Below, piece after piece: positions 25,813-36,476 of a DNA stretch of 64,000 nucleotides (the first letter of the stretch is position 1; each line of letters starts with the position of its first letter). Both the position numbers and the translations under genes were made by a program. The stretch comes from Streptomyces niger. Lineage in GTDB: Bacteria > Actinomycetota > Actinomycetes > Streptomycetales > Streptomycetaceae. The DNA lies in contig NZ_JOFQ01000004.1 of NCBI RefSeq assembly GCF_000718305.1, positions 1 through 64,000 of the forward strand. Direction: 5' to 3'. The notes under the pieces are model-generated. The model saw nothing but the letters and a program-made list of their open reading frames with translations. It did no database searches and was not told the origin of the DNA.

Positions 25813-26283
25813 TCATCCCCCGGCGACGCGCCCGCGCGCGTCGGCGGAGTCCAGGCCGGACCAGACCGCTTCGTACCACGGGCGCTGCACGGTGCCCGCA
25901 CCGGCGCGCGGCCGGCTCGCGCCGGTGCCGTCCACGACGGTGTAGCCGGTCTCACCGGGCAGCACGTAGTGCAGGTGGCGGCGGGCCTGCTGGCGTACGT
26001 ACGCGGGGTCCTGCCAGCGGGCCTTCTCCTGGCGCAGCCGGTCCACCGCGTCCTGGGTCGCCCCGGCCTGGCGGCGCTGCTCCTCGATGTCCGAGCGCTG
26101 GGACACGTAGGCCCTTATCGGATACGCGAGGGCCACGACCAGCGAGCACAGGACGAGCGCGAGCAGCGCGGCACGGCCGGTGAGCCGGCTGCGGCGCGGG
26201 GAGCGCGCGCGGTAGACCCGGGCCGCGGCCTGCTCGCCGAGCGCCTTGAGCCGGGTCGCGGTCGAGAACCGTTCCGCCGACAC
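25813..26283 (-). CDS. divIC: DivIC/FtsB-type septum formation initiator
   Basis: A 156-residue single-pass membrane protein: basic cytoplasmic N-terminus (1-37), one hydrophobic segment (~38-58), a short periplasmic coiled coil (SDIEEQRRQAGATQDAVDRLRQEKARW) and the conserved DPAYVRQQARRHLHYVLPGE block. It joins FtsL/FtsQ in the divisome and in Streptomyces is needed for sporulation septation. The GTG at 26283 is chosen because GGGGAGG precedes it by 7 bases; an ATG ten codons upstream is also in frame. Located directly downstream of eno. Confidence 0.9.
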   Translation of the reverse strand: MSAERFSTATRLKALGEQAAARVYRARSPRRSRLTGRAALLALVLCSLVVALAYPIRAYVSQRSDIEEQRRQAGATQDAVDRLRQEKARWQDPAYVRQQARRHLHYVLPGETGYTVVDGTGASRPRAGAGTVQRPWYEAVWSGLDSADARGRVAGG

Positions 26284-26436
26284 CTGCCGCCTCCCCTGCC
26301 TCGCCTCGTACATACGTCCCCGGCAACGGTACGGGACCGCTGCCGGGGACGTACGGAAGCCGGGGCTTTCCGGCCGCTGGGCCGTCGAGCGCGCAGCTTT
26401 TGCTGCGCCTACTGGCCGGCGGAGCGACTGTGCTCG

Positions 26437-27861
<1,425 letters not shown>

Positions 27862-27954
27862 TCACGGCGGACACTTCAGGCAAAACAGTCACTACGCATC
27901 TGAGCGGCGACCCGCCCGGATGCCTGCACGCCGGCCCCGCCGCGCAAACGTGAA

Positions 27955-27997
27955 GCCCCGCCGTGACGCGCTCGGGGGCTTCGCGTCGCGGCGGGGC
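27955..27997. terminator. Terminator of the first rpf gene
   Basis: GCCCCGCCG pairs with CGGCGGGGC, continued by GACGCG/CGCGTC around a GC-rich loop. It lies downstream of the minus-strand rpf gene. The rest of 27724-28143 contains the eno promoter region and no gene. Confidence 0.65.
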
Positions 27998-28095
27998 GGT
28001 CACACGGGCCGGGCCGCGCGCCGATCGGGTACGGATCGGGCGGCGGTCCCGGCCGAGGGCCCGTCAGGGCCGGTCCGAACCAGTCGGGTCCGAGC

Positions 28096-28135
28096 GGATC
28101 CGGTGGGGTCCGGTCGGATCCGGTGGGGTCCGGTC
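28096..28135. repeat. 20-bp tandem repeat, two perfect copies
   Basis: GGATCCGGTGGGGTCCGGTC occurs twice head to tail immediately downstream of the rpf stop codon, with further degenerate TCCGGT units on both sides. Function unknown; probably slippage-derived. Confidence 0.8.
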
Positions 28136-28143
28136 GGGTCCGA

Positions 28144-29056
<913 letters not shown>

Positions 29057-29119
29057 TGAAGAACGTAAACACACACCCCTCGGCGGTTCAAACCACCCTT
29101 TCGTAGGACAGTTGACCGT

Positions 29120-29134
29120 TTTCGATCATCGAAA
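29120..29134. promoter_or_regulatory. Palindrome in the rpfA promoter region
   Basis: TTTCGAT-C-ATCGAAA is a perfect 7-bp inverted repeat around one base, about 65 bases above the riboswitch. A candidate operator; the binding protein is unknown. Confidence 0.45.
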
Positions 29135-29268
29135 GTACCCGTTTGCGCAGGTCGAACACGGTATGGAAACAACGGACACGGCGGACGGAATCGCTCCCGA
29201 CGAGACCCATGTCTCACTTTCCCCAATTGGGTACAACCCGCGCGCACTTACGCCGTGGGCCCCTCCTG

Positions 29269-30321
29269 TCACTGCCCCAGTTCGAGCCGCTGACCAGGGT
29301 GGATGAGGTCCGGATCGGCCCCGATGACACCCTCGTTGGCGTCGTACAGGCCGGTCCAGCCCGCCGCCAGCCCACGCTCCTCGGCGATCGCGGACAGACT
29401 GTCGCCCGGCCGCACCGTGTACACGCCGCCACCGGACGGGGTACCGCGGTGCGCGTCACCGCGCGAGGCGTGCCGCCCCGCCGGACGGCCGTCCTTCCCT
29501 TCGCCGGCCTCGCCCTTGCCGTCGTCCGCCGTACCGCGATGGCGACCGGTGCCGGGGGCCGAGGCGTCGCCGGAGGGCCGGTCGGCGGAGTCGCCCGCGC
29601 GCGGCCCGGCGGTGTCCCCGTCGGAGCCCGCGTCGGCGTTACCGGCGCCCTTGTCCGCGCCCGCACCCGTGTCCGTACCGTCCGTACCGCCGTCGGAGGG
29701 TCGGGAGGTCGGGTCGTCGGACGGCTTGGCGGTGGGGTCACCGGAGGGCTCGGTGTCGGGCTCGTCCGCCTGCGGGGCGGAGGAGTCGCCGGACGGCTTC
29801 GACGTGGCGTCGCCGGACGGCTGTCCCGCGTCGGCGCCGTCGCCGCCCTCGCCCGTACCGGCGGACGGGCCGCCCGAGGCGTCGTCGCCCGACTCCGAGG
29901 GGGCGGGCGTCTCCGAGCCGCCCGGGTCCACATCGGGTATCAGGCCGTCCACGTCGAGGCCTGCGTTGACCGCGCAGCTGGGCCAGGCATCCGGGCCACG
30001 GTCGTTCAGGATCGACTCGGCGACCGCGATCTGCTGGGCGCGGCTGGCGAGGTCCGGGCGCTCGGCGTAGGACTCGCCGCCGTAGTCCCGCCACATCTGG
30101 AGGGTCAACTGCAGCCCGCCGTAGTAGCCGTTGCCGGCGTTGGCGCTCCACGCACCGCCGCTCTCGCACATGGCGACGCGGTCCCAGGTGGCGGTGTCGG
30201 CGGCCTGCGCGCCGCCCGCCGTCAGCAGCGGCAGGGCCATTCCTGCGCCCGTGACGGAGGCCGCCACCAGGAGGGCGGGGGCCTGGCGGGGGCGGCGGTG
30301 TCTACCGTTGCCGGAGCGCAT
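29269..30321 (-). CDS. rpfC: Second resuscitation-promoting factor with long linker and LysM
   Basis: A 350-residue secreted protein. Signal peptide about 1-40 (AQA site), Rpf domain 42-115 with catalytic Glu53 in AMCESGGAW and [10 protein letters not shown] very long Asp/Gly/Ser/Pro-rich linker (about 125-290) with many PSGD/PSDD units follows, then a C-terminal LysM starting YTVRPGDSLSAIA. It lies upstream of rpfA on the same strand but has its own promoter. The linker is more than three times that of rpfA and probably spans the wall. The symbol follows the S. coelicolor naming and is less certain than the family. Confidence 0.88.
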   Translation of the reverse strand: MRSGNGRHRRPRQAPALLVAASVTGAGMALPLLTAGGAQAADTATWDRVAMCESGGAWSANAGNGYYGGLQLTLQMWRDYGGESYAERPDLASRAQQIAVAESILNDRGPDAWPSCAVNAGLDVDGLIPDVDPGGSETPAPSESGDDASGGPSAGTGEGGDGADAGQPSGDATSKPSGDSSAPQADEPDTEPSGDPTAKPSDDPTSRPSDGGTDGTDTGAGADKGAGNADAGSDGDTAGPRAGDSADRPSGDASAPGTGRHRGTADDGKGEAGEGKDGRPAGRHASRGDAHRGTPSGGGVYTVRPGDSLSAIAEERGLAAGWTGLYDANEGVIGADPDLIHPGQRLELGQ

Positions 30322-30360
30322 GCGAGTGCCTTTCGAGCGGCGGCTTGAGTTGTCGCACGC

Positions 30361-30389
30361 AAGGTAGCGGGGGCCCGGCCCGGTCTCAA
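30361..30389 (-). promoter_or_regulatory. Promoter of the second rpf gene
   Basis: On the minus strand TTGAGA (30389-30384) and TACCTT (30366-30361) are separated by exactly 17 bases, giving a leader of about 33 bases. Two AGATCACGC copies lie above it at about 30401-30422. Confidence 0.6.
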
Positions 30390-30522
30390 GCCGGTGTAGC
30401 GGAGATCACGCGCAGATCACGCCTCTGACGCCACGTCAGGTTGGCTCGCTTCCGGCGCCCTTGACGTACACCGGTACGTACGGGAATGCCCGGTCTGATG
30501 CCCCGGTCGCAGCGCCTCCGCG

Positions 30523-31815
30523 CTACGCGCCGTCCGCCGCGCCCTCCGGCGTGAATTCCACCGGCAGCGCCCGCAGCCCGCGCATGATGAGGCCGCCGCG
30601 CCACCGCAGATCGTCCGGATCCGCTGCCAGCCGGATGTCCGGCAGCCGGGTCAGCAGGGTCGCCAGCGCCGTACGGCCTTCGAGGCGGGCCAGCGGCGCG
30701 CCGAGGCAGTAGTGGATGCCGTGCCCGTACCCGAGGTGCTGGTTGTCGCGGCGTCCGAGGTCCAGCGTGTCCGGCGCCTCGAAGCGCTCCGGGTCCCGGT
30801 CGGCGGCCGCCAGCACCACCAGGACGGGATCGCCCACGGCGATCTCCTGGCCGCCGATGGTCAGTCCCTGCGTGGCGAACCGCCAGGTCGCGAGCTCCAC
30901 CGGACCGTCGTAGCGCAGCAGTTCCTCGATGCCGGTCGCGAGCAGTTCCTCGTCGCCCGCGGCCAGCGCGGCCTGCAGCCGCGCCCGCTGTTCCGGGTTG
31001 CGCAGCAGCGCGTACGTACCGTTCCCGATCAGGTTGACCGTCGTCTCGAACCCGGCGAAGAGCAGGATGAACGCCATCGCCGCCGCCTCGTTCTCGGTGA
31101 GGTGCTCGCCGTGGTCCGAGGCCCGGATGAGGGCCGAGATCAGATCCTCGTCCTCGGTCTCCTCGGCCGCCAGCGACTCCCGCTTGCGGTGGATCAAGTC
31201 GGCCAGATATGCCCGCATCTTCTTCACGGACCGGGCGACCCCGCCGCGCGGCCCCCCGCCGTGCCGGATCATCATCCCGGCCCAGTCCCGGAAGTCGTCC
31301 TGGTCCTCGCGGGGCACGCCCAGCAGATCGCAGATCGCGTAGATGGGGAGCGGGAAGGCGAACTCATGGATGAGGTCGGCCTCGCCGCGCGCCGCGAAGC
31401 CGTCGATCAGCTGGTCGGTCAGCTCCTGCACGCGGGGCGCGAACCGGGCCACCGTGCGCGGGGTGAACGCCTTGGAGACGAGGCGGCGCAGCCGGGTGTG
31501 GTCCGGCGGGTCGATGTTGAGCAGGTGGGTCATCAGGTTGGCGCTGCGTTCGCCGGGGATGCCGACCTTGCCCTTGCCGTGCGCGGCCTCGCTGTGGTGC
31601 TGCGGGTTCTTGGAGAGCCGGGGGTCGGCCAGCGCCTCGCGCGCGTCCGCGTAGCGGGTGACCAGCCACGCCTCGACGCCGCTGGGCAGCGTGGTCCGGC
31701 GTACCGGCGCGTGCTCCCGGAGCCAGGCGTACGCGGGGTACGGATCGGCGGCGAACTCCCAGGTGAAGAGCTCGGGACAGGCGGAGCCGGGGCCGGCGGC
31801 GGTGGTGTCGTGCAC
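30523..31815 (-). CDS. Cytochrome P450 (CYP107-like)
   Basis: A 430-residue soluble bacterial P450. The I-helix AGFETT (254-259), the K-helix ExxR in EELLR (298-301) and the heme loop GYGHGIHYCLG with the thiolate Cys370 are all intact. The length and the LLRNPEQ and NQHLGYGHGIHYCLGAPLAR wording resemble the CYP107 group of Streptomyces. It oxidises an unknown substrate; no ferredoxin gene is adjacent. The GTG at 31815 lacks a clear ribosome site. Confidence 0.92.
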   Translation of the reverse strand: MHDTTAAGPGSACPELFTWEFAADPYPAYAWLREHAPVRRTTLPSGVEAWLVTRYADAREALADPRLSKNPQHHSEAAHGKGKVGIPGERSANLMTHLLNIDPPDHTRLRRLVSKAFTPRTVARFAPRVQELTDQLIDGFAARGEADLIHEFAFPLPIYAICDLLGVPREDQDDFRDWAGMMIRHGGGPRGGVARSVKKMRAYLADLIHRKRESLAAEETEDEDLISALIRASDHGEHLTENEAAAMAFILLFAGFETTVNLIGNGTYALLRNPEQRARLQAALAAGDEELLATGIEELLRYDGPVELATWRFATQGLTIGGQEIAVGDPVLVVLAAADRDPERFEAPDTLDLGRRDNQHLGYGHGIHYCLGAPLARLEGRTALATLLTRLPDIRLAADPDDLRWRGGLIMRGLRALPVEFTPEGAADGA

Positions 31816-31855
31816 CCGTCGACCGTAACCGGTCGTCCGCAGGGGCCGGTCGACC

Positions 31856-32815
31856 CTATCGCTGCTCCGCCCCCAAGATCGCGTCCCGGTAGGTCCGAGC
31901 CGCGGCCCGCAGCGCGGTCTCCGGGTCGGTGCCCTCCTCCTGGGCCCGGGCGGCGAGTGCCAGCAGCTCGTAGCCGATGCCCTCGCCCGCGATCGGCACG
32001 TCGAGGCCCGCGGTACGGGCCCGGGAGATCAGTTTCGCGGCCAGCGCCAGGGCCGGCTGCCCCAGCGGCACGCCCTCCGTCACCGACTCCCGCTGCTTCT
32101 CGGCGGCCTTGGTCCGCAGCCAGTGGGCCCGGACGTCCTCCGGCGTCTCGGCCTCCGCGTCGCCGAAGACGTGCGGGTGCCGGTGGATCAGCTTGTCGAC
32201 GATGATGCCCGCGACGTCGTCGACGGAGAACGGCTCGTCGGGGTCGTCCTGCGCGATCCGGGAGTGGAAGACGACCTGGAGCAGGACGTCGCCGAGTTCC
32301 TCGGCCAGCGCCTCCCGGTCGCCCTCCTCGATCGCCTCGACCAGCTCGTACATCTCCTCCAGGCCGTACTTCGCCAGGTCCTCGTGGGTACGGACGCCGC
32401 TCCACGGGCACGCGACGCGGATCCGGTCCATGACCTGTACGAGGTCCAGCAGCCGGGCGCCGGGCAGGTCGTACGAACCGGGCAGCAGCTCCAGGTCGGG
32501 CATCGCCTCGCGGCCCGATCCGGCGAGGCGGGCCAGCCCGTCGGTCAGCGTGCTCTCCCCGGCGGCCGAGGTCAGCACGACGGCCGTCCGGCTCCCGGTC
32601 ACGCAGTAGTCGACCAGCTCGCGGGCGGTGGGCTCCGCGGTCTCGGCCGTGATGCCCGCCTCGGCGAGGTAGGGCAGCTGCGGGTGGTCGGGGTCGGCGC
32701 ACAGCACGCGGTCGGCGCTGCGCAGCGTCTGCCACGCGGGCCAGGACAGCAGGCCGGGTGCGACCCGGTGGCTGGTGGTGAGCAGGACCAGGCGGCCGGT
32801 GGCGGAAGCGTTCAC
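31856..32815 (-). CDS. mazG: MazG-family nucleoside triphosphate pyrophosphohydrolase
   Basis: A 319-residue protein. The first ~125 residues are a tetrapyrrole/SAM-methyltransferase-like domain in degenerate form, starting RLVLLTTSHRVAPGLLSW. The rest is MazG: CPWSGVRTHEDLAKYGLEEMYELVEAIEEGD and EELGDVLLQVVFHSRIA carry the EExxE and ExxD metal sites, and a second partial helix bundle follows. It hydrolyses (d)NTPs, perhaps aberrant ones, and (p)ppGpp levels may be affected. The GTG at 32815 was chosen at VNASATG; a GTG six codons upstream is possible. Confidence 0.88.
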   Translation of the reverse strand: MNASATGRLVLLTTSHRVAPGLLSWPAWQTLRSADRVLCADPDHPQLPYLAEAGITAETAEPTARELVDYCVTGSRTAVVLTSAAGESTLTDGLARLAGSGREAMPDLELLPGSYDLPGARLLDLVQVMDRIRVACPWSGVRTHEDLAKYGLEEMYELVEAIEEGDREALAEELGDVLLQVVFHSRIAQDDPDEPFSVDDVAGIIVDKLIHRHPHVFGDAEAETPEDVRAHWLRTKAAEKQRESVTEGVPLGQPALALAAKLISRARTAGLDVPIAGEGIGYELLALAARAQEEGTDPETALRAAARTYRDAILGAEQR

Positions 32816-32889
32816 CCGTCGAACGTAACGCACGGGGGCGGGTGGCCGGGCGGCAGGCCGGGCCTGCCGCCCGTGCCCCGGGCCGGCTC

Positions 32890-32962
32890 GGGGACCAGAA
32901 CTCGGACCAGGTGGGGGACCAGATCTCGGACCAGGTCGAGGGGCCGGTTCTCGGGCCAGGTC
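32890..32962. repeat. 24-bp degenerate tandem repeat
   Basis: GGGGACCAG(A)(A/T)CTCGGACCAGGT(G/C) appears at 32890-32913 and 32914-32937, with a third diverged copy to 32962, at the end of the SurA-like gene. Probably slippage; no function seen. Confidence 0.6.
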
Positions 32963-33592
32963 TCAGGCCTGCTGCTTCTGCTCCGTACGCACCCACGGGG
33001 TCTTCGCCTCGCCGAGCGTGACCTGGCGGTCGTTCCACGTGCCGAAGCGCGGGTTCACGTCGATGCCGAGCTGGCGGGAGGTCTTGGCCAGCGACTGGGC
33101 CAGCTTCTGCTGCCCCTGCGGCGTCTGGCGGTTCGCGCCGAGCTTCTTCGCGAGGCCGTCCATCAGGATCTGGTTGCGGGCCATGCCGTCGATCTCACCC
33201 GGCGCGATGGCCTGCTGGAGCGACATCGCCTTCAGCTGCTCGGCGCCACCGGCCCGCTGCTCGGCGGTGGATCGCCACTTCTGCACGTCGGACCGGCTGG
33301 CCTCGACGCCGGCGTCCTTCGCGCCGCGCGCCAGCACCTTGTCGAAGATCATGCTGTTGAGCATGGTCACGCTGAGCCGACCGGTGTTCTGGATCATCTG
33401 CGCGCCCTGTGGTGCGCCCTCCTGGGCGGTACGGACGTTCTTCACCCGCGCCTGCAGCTGCGCCACGGTGATCCGCTCGCCGCCCACGACGGCCGCGGCA
33501 CCGGGGTGCGCGTCGCTGCCGCAGGCGGACAGGAGCGGGGCCGCCACGAGCGCGGCGACGGAAACGGAGAGCGCAGTCCTACGGCGGAGCAT
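32963..33592 (-). CDS. SurA N-terminal-like lipoprotein
   Basis: A 209-residue predicted lipoprotein with the lipobox LLSAC (Cys24) after a short basic/hydrophobic signal. Residues about 30-170 resemble the SurA N-terminal chaperone domain: AAAVVGGERITVAQLQARV, then a helical region. No parvulin prolyl isomerase domain is present. Likely an extracytoplasmic folding helper. ATG at 33592 with GGGAGG upstream. Neighbours mazG and the kinase are the usual Streptomyces context. Confidence 0.85.
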   Translation of the reverse strand: MLRRRTALSVSVAALVAAPLLSACGSDAHPGAAAVVGGERITVAQLQARVKNVRTAQEGAPQGAQMIQNTGRLSVTMLNSMIFDKVLARGAKDAGVEASRSDVQKWRSTAEQRAGGAEQLKAMSLQQAIAPGEIDGMARNQILMDGLAKKLGANRQTPQGQQKLAQSLAKTSRQLGIDVNPRFGTWNDRQVTLGEAKTPWVRTEQKQQA

Positions 33593-33743
33593 TCGGCCTC
33601 CCGGCGAAGATCATGAACGCAGCGGGGGGCCTTCAGCACCTCGCGGGCGTCTCAGTCCTGGCGTTGATCGATGGTATGGAGTCCGCGCGGCGCGGACCAG
33701 CAATTCGACCAACGATTGCGGCACTTTTGTGTTTCGTACCCAA

Positions 33744-33778
33744 TGCCGGCCGGCGCCCCGTCCACGGGCGGGCCGGCA
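33744..33778. terminator. Hairpin terminator after the kinase gene
   Basis: TGCCGGCC...GGCCGGCA with an inner GCCCCG/CGGGC helix, downstream of the minus-strand kinase gene and upstream of the SurA-like gene promoter. Confidence 0.55.
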
Positions 33779-33822
33779 CGCGCCGCGTACGTGGGCAGCG
33801 TCAGGGACCGCCACCGGCCGGT

Positions 33823-35640
33823 TCAGCGGACGCGGGCCAGCCACTCCAGGGTGCGGCGCACCTCCGCCGGGAACGCGTGGTGCGCGCCGTGCACCCGCTC
33901 GGCGTCGTACAGCAGCCGGGCGAGCGTCTCCTGTGCCGCGCCGCGCTCGCCGAGCGCGAGCAGCAGGTGGCCGATGGAACGACGTATCTCCAGCGGGCGT
34001 ACGGGGTCCTCGGGCGCCGCTTCGAAGTGCGGCAGCAGCGTGCGGTACTCCTCCAGGGCCGCGGCGGCCTCGCCCAGTTGCTCCAGGCACTGGGCCGCCT
34101 CGAAGCGGAACTGCAGCGCCTGCCGGGCCGCGTGCGGGCCGGAGTCGCGCGCGAACTCCGCTGCCAGCAACCGCAGTTCGGGCAGCGCTCGGCGGTACTG
34201 CCCGTCGTCCATGAGCGTGGCGGCGTACTGCTTGCGCAGCGTTCGGACGACCGGTGAGTGCTCGCCGTGCTGCGCGGCCGCCGCCGGCAGGACGCCGCCG
34301 AGGATGTCCACGGCCTGGGTGATCCGCCCGTGGTCCAGCAGCCGCTTGACCTCTTCGACGGCGGCGGCGACGTCCACGGGGGCGGCTGCCGGAGCGGATA
34401 CGGGTGTCGGCGCGTGCGCCGGTCCGGAGGTACGCGGGTCGGTGCTCCTGGCCGCCGGGGCCGGGCCGGCGGCGACCGGGGCGGGAACGGGCACGGACAG
34501 CGGCACGCGGGGCGGGGAGGTGGGCTGTGCCGGCGGCCGCGGTACGGCGAAGGCGGGCGGGGCGAGGAAGTACGCCTCGGCCGCGGCGCCGTCCGCCGCG
34601 GTGACCGGTGCCGATACGGCCGGGACCGCCGGCCGGGACGCGCCCGCCGGCTGTCCGGCCCGGCCCGGCCACGGCGCGTGCGGCAGCAGGAAGGGCCGGG
34701 TCGGGTCCATGGGCGCGACGGGCAGCGGCAGTCCGCCGGCCCCTTCGGTGCCCGCGCCCGTGTCCCCTTCTTCACGTTCTTCACGTTCTTCACGCCCCGC
34801 TCCCGCGCGGGGCAGGAGGGGGGCCAACGCCTGGTACACCTCCTGCGCGTCGGCCGGGCGGTGCTCGGGATCCTTGGCCAGCAGCCGCAGCACCAGCGCC
34901 TCCAGCTCCGCCGGTACGTCGGCCCGCAGCTGCCGCACCGGCACCGGCTGCTCGTACAGATGGCGGTGCAGCACGCCCAGCGCGGTGGAGCCGGCGAACG
35001 GTACGGAGCCGCTGAGCAGTTCGTGCAGCAGCACCCCGAGTGCGTACAGGTCGGTGTAGGGGCCGACCGTGCCGCCCATGGCCTGCTCGGGCGCCATGTA
35101 GGCGGGGCTGCCGATGGGCGAGCCGGTGTGGGTGAGGCGGGTGGTGTCGGTGTCCAGGGCTGAGGCGATGCCGAGGTCCAGGACGGTGACCGTGCCGTCC
35201 GCCTTGACCATGACGTTCCGGGGCTTGAGGTCGCGGTGCACGATCGGTACCGCGTGCACGGACGCCAGCACCGCGCAGAGCTGGGCGGCCACGCACACCG
35301 CCCAGGTCCAGGGGTACGGGTCGTGCTCGGCGAGGTGATCCGCCAGGTCGGCCCCCTCGACGTACTGCATGACCAGGTAGAGGTCGTCGCCGTCGCTGCC
35401 CGCGTCGTGCACGGTGACCAGGCCGGGGTGGTCGACCTGTGCGGTCACCCGGCACTCGCGCGCGAAGCGGTGGCGCAGCTCGTCGGCGTCCGGAGCGCCG
35501 GCCAGCCGGTCGGGGCGGAGCAGTTTGACGCCGACGCGGCGGTCCAGGCGGCGGTCGTACGCGATCCACACCTGGCCCATGCCCCCCTGGCCGAGCAGCG
35601 CGGAGAGTTCGTACCGCCCGGCGATGACTCTGCCGTTCAC
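33823..35640 (-). CDS. Cytoplasmic Ser/Thr protein kinase with C-terminal helical repeats
   Basis: A 605-residue Hanks-type kinase. The glycine loop GQGGMGQV (17-24), Lys39, HRDLKPRN (135-142), DLG in place of DFG (154-156) and APE (183-185) are present, so it should be active. A Pro/Ala-rich linker (~285-410) contains no membrane segment. Residues ~420-605 are TPR-like helices (LRLLAAEFARDSG, YRTLLPHFEAAPEDP). No PASTA domains. The GTG overlaps the stop of the upstream membrane-protein gene by four bases, so that protein is probably its partner. Confidence 0.9.
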   Translation of the reverse strand: MNGRVIAGRYELSALLGQGGMGQVWIAYDRRLDRRVGVKLLRPDRLAGAPDADELRHRFARECRVTAQVDHPGLVTVHDAGSDGDDLYLVMQYVEGADLADHLAEHDPYPWTWAVCVAAQLCAVLASVHAVPIVHRDLKPRNVMVKADGTVTVLDLGIASALDTDTTRLTHTGSPIGSPAYMAPEQAMGGTVGPYTDLYALGVLLHELLSGSVPFAGSTALGVLHRHLYEQPVPVRQLRADVPAELEALVLRLLAKDPEHRPADAQEVYQALAPLLPRAGAGREEREEREEGDTGAGTEGAGGLPLPVAPMDPTRPFLLPHAPWPGRAGQPAGASRPAVPAVSAPVTAADGAAAEAYFLAPPAFAVPRPPAQPTSPPRVPLSVPVPAPVAAGPAPAARSTDPRTSGPAHAPTPVSAPAAAPVDVAAAVEEVKRLLDHGRITQAVDILGGVLPAAAAQHGEHSPVVRTLRKQYAATLMDDGQYRRALPELRLLAAEFARDSGPHAARQALQFRFEAAQCLEQLGEAAAALEEYRTLLPHFEAAPEDPVRPLEIRRSIGHLLLALGERGAAQETLARLLYDAERVHGAHHAFPAEVRRTLEWLARVR

Positions 35641-36299
35641 GGCCTCCCCTCCTCGCGCGGTCCCTGGCTCCCGCGGCCGTCACCCGGCGAGCCGTGGCTC
35701 CGGCGGAGGTAGTCGCTGAGCTCGTCCAGCTCGGCCCGCACCTGCTCGATGCGGTGCGGCCGGACGGGCGCGGCGTACGCGGCCGGCGGGGCGGCGTACG
35801 GCGCCGGGGTGGCCGGGGTGGCCGGGGTGGCCGGGGTGGCCGGGGGTCCCGGCATGTGCGGTACTCCCGGTGCTCCGTACGCGGGGATGCCGTAGCCGGG
35901 GGCGCCGTACGCGGGTGCCCCGTACGGCTGCGTGGTCCGGGCGTGGTCGGGGTGGTACGCCGCGAGGGAGCGGGCCCGGGCGCGGATGTCGACGACGAGG
36001 TAGTACGCCACAGCGCCGGCCATCTGGAGGAGGATCACCGCCATCGCGGCGTCTCCACGCCAGTCGCTCTCGGGCACCGAGCCGACCACCGCCAGCAGGG
36101 GGACGGTCACCGCCGCGTCCACGCCGAAGAGCCACCAGGCGCCCGGCCGCCGCTGCACGAGCGCGGCCCGCAGCAGCGTGACCCACGCGAGCAGGCCGAG
36201 GCTGAGCACGGCGACGCCCACGAAGACCACCCGCAGCAGCACGACCGTCCCCGGCTTGAGCGGGCGCGGCAGTGGCGGAGCCTGGGCTGGGCCGTGCAT
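35637..36299 (-). CDS. Membrane protein coupled to the kinase gene
   Basis: A 220-residue protein with about three to four hydrophobic segments in the first 115 residues. A Pro/Tyr/Gly-rich cytoplasmic tail with YGAP repeats follows (YGAPAYGAPGYG), then an ATP-ATP-ATP Pro/Thr/Ala run and a short C-terminal helix with IEQVRAELDELSDYLRR. ATG at 36299 with AGGAG. The four-base overlap with the kinase suggests it is a membrane anchor or substrate for it. Function otherwise unknown. Confidence 0.75.
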   Translation of the reverse strand: MHGPAQAPPLPRPLKPGTVVLLRVVFVGVAVLSLGLLAWVTLLRAALVQRRPGAWWLFGVDAAVTVPLLAVVGSVPESDWRGDAAMAVILLQMAGAVAYYLVVDIRARARSLAAYHPDHARTTQPYGAPAYGAPGYGIPAYGAPGVPHMPGPPATPATPATPATPAPYAAPPAAYAAPVRPHRIEQVRAELDELSDYLRRSHGSPGDGRGSQGPREEGRP

Positions 36300-36476
36300 T
36301 GCTGCTCCTGGTCGGTATGGCCGTCGTGGCGGTTTTTTTCGAGCGTATATACCGACACCGACAGGCCCGCCGGGGTTGTACGGAGCCGCATCGCGGTCCG
36401 GTCACAACCGCCGCCCGGCCGCCGGACGGAGACGCCGAGTGCCCGGGGCGCCCCGCCCCGAAACCCACTGCGGGCC

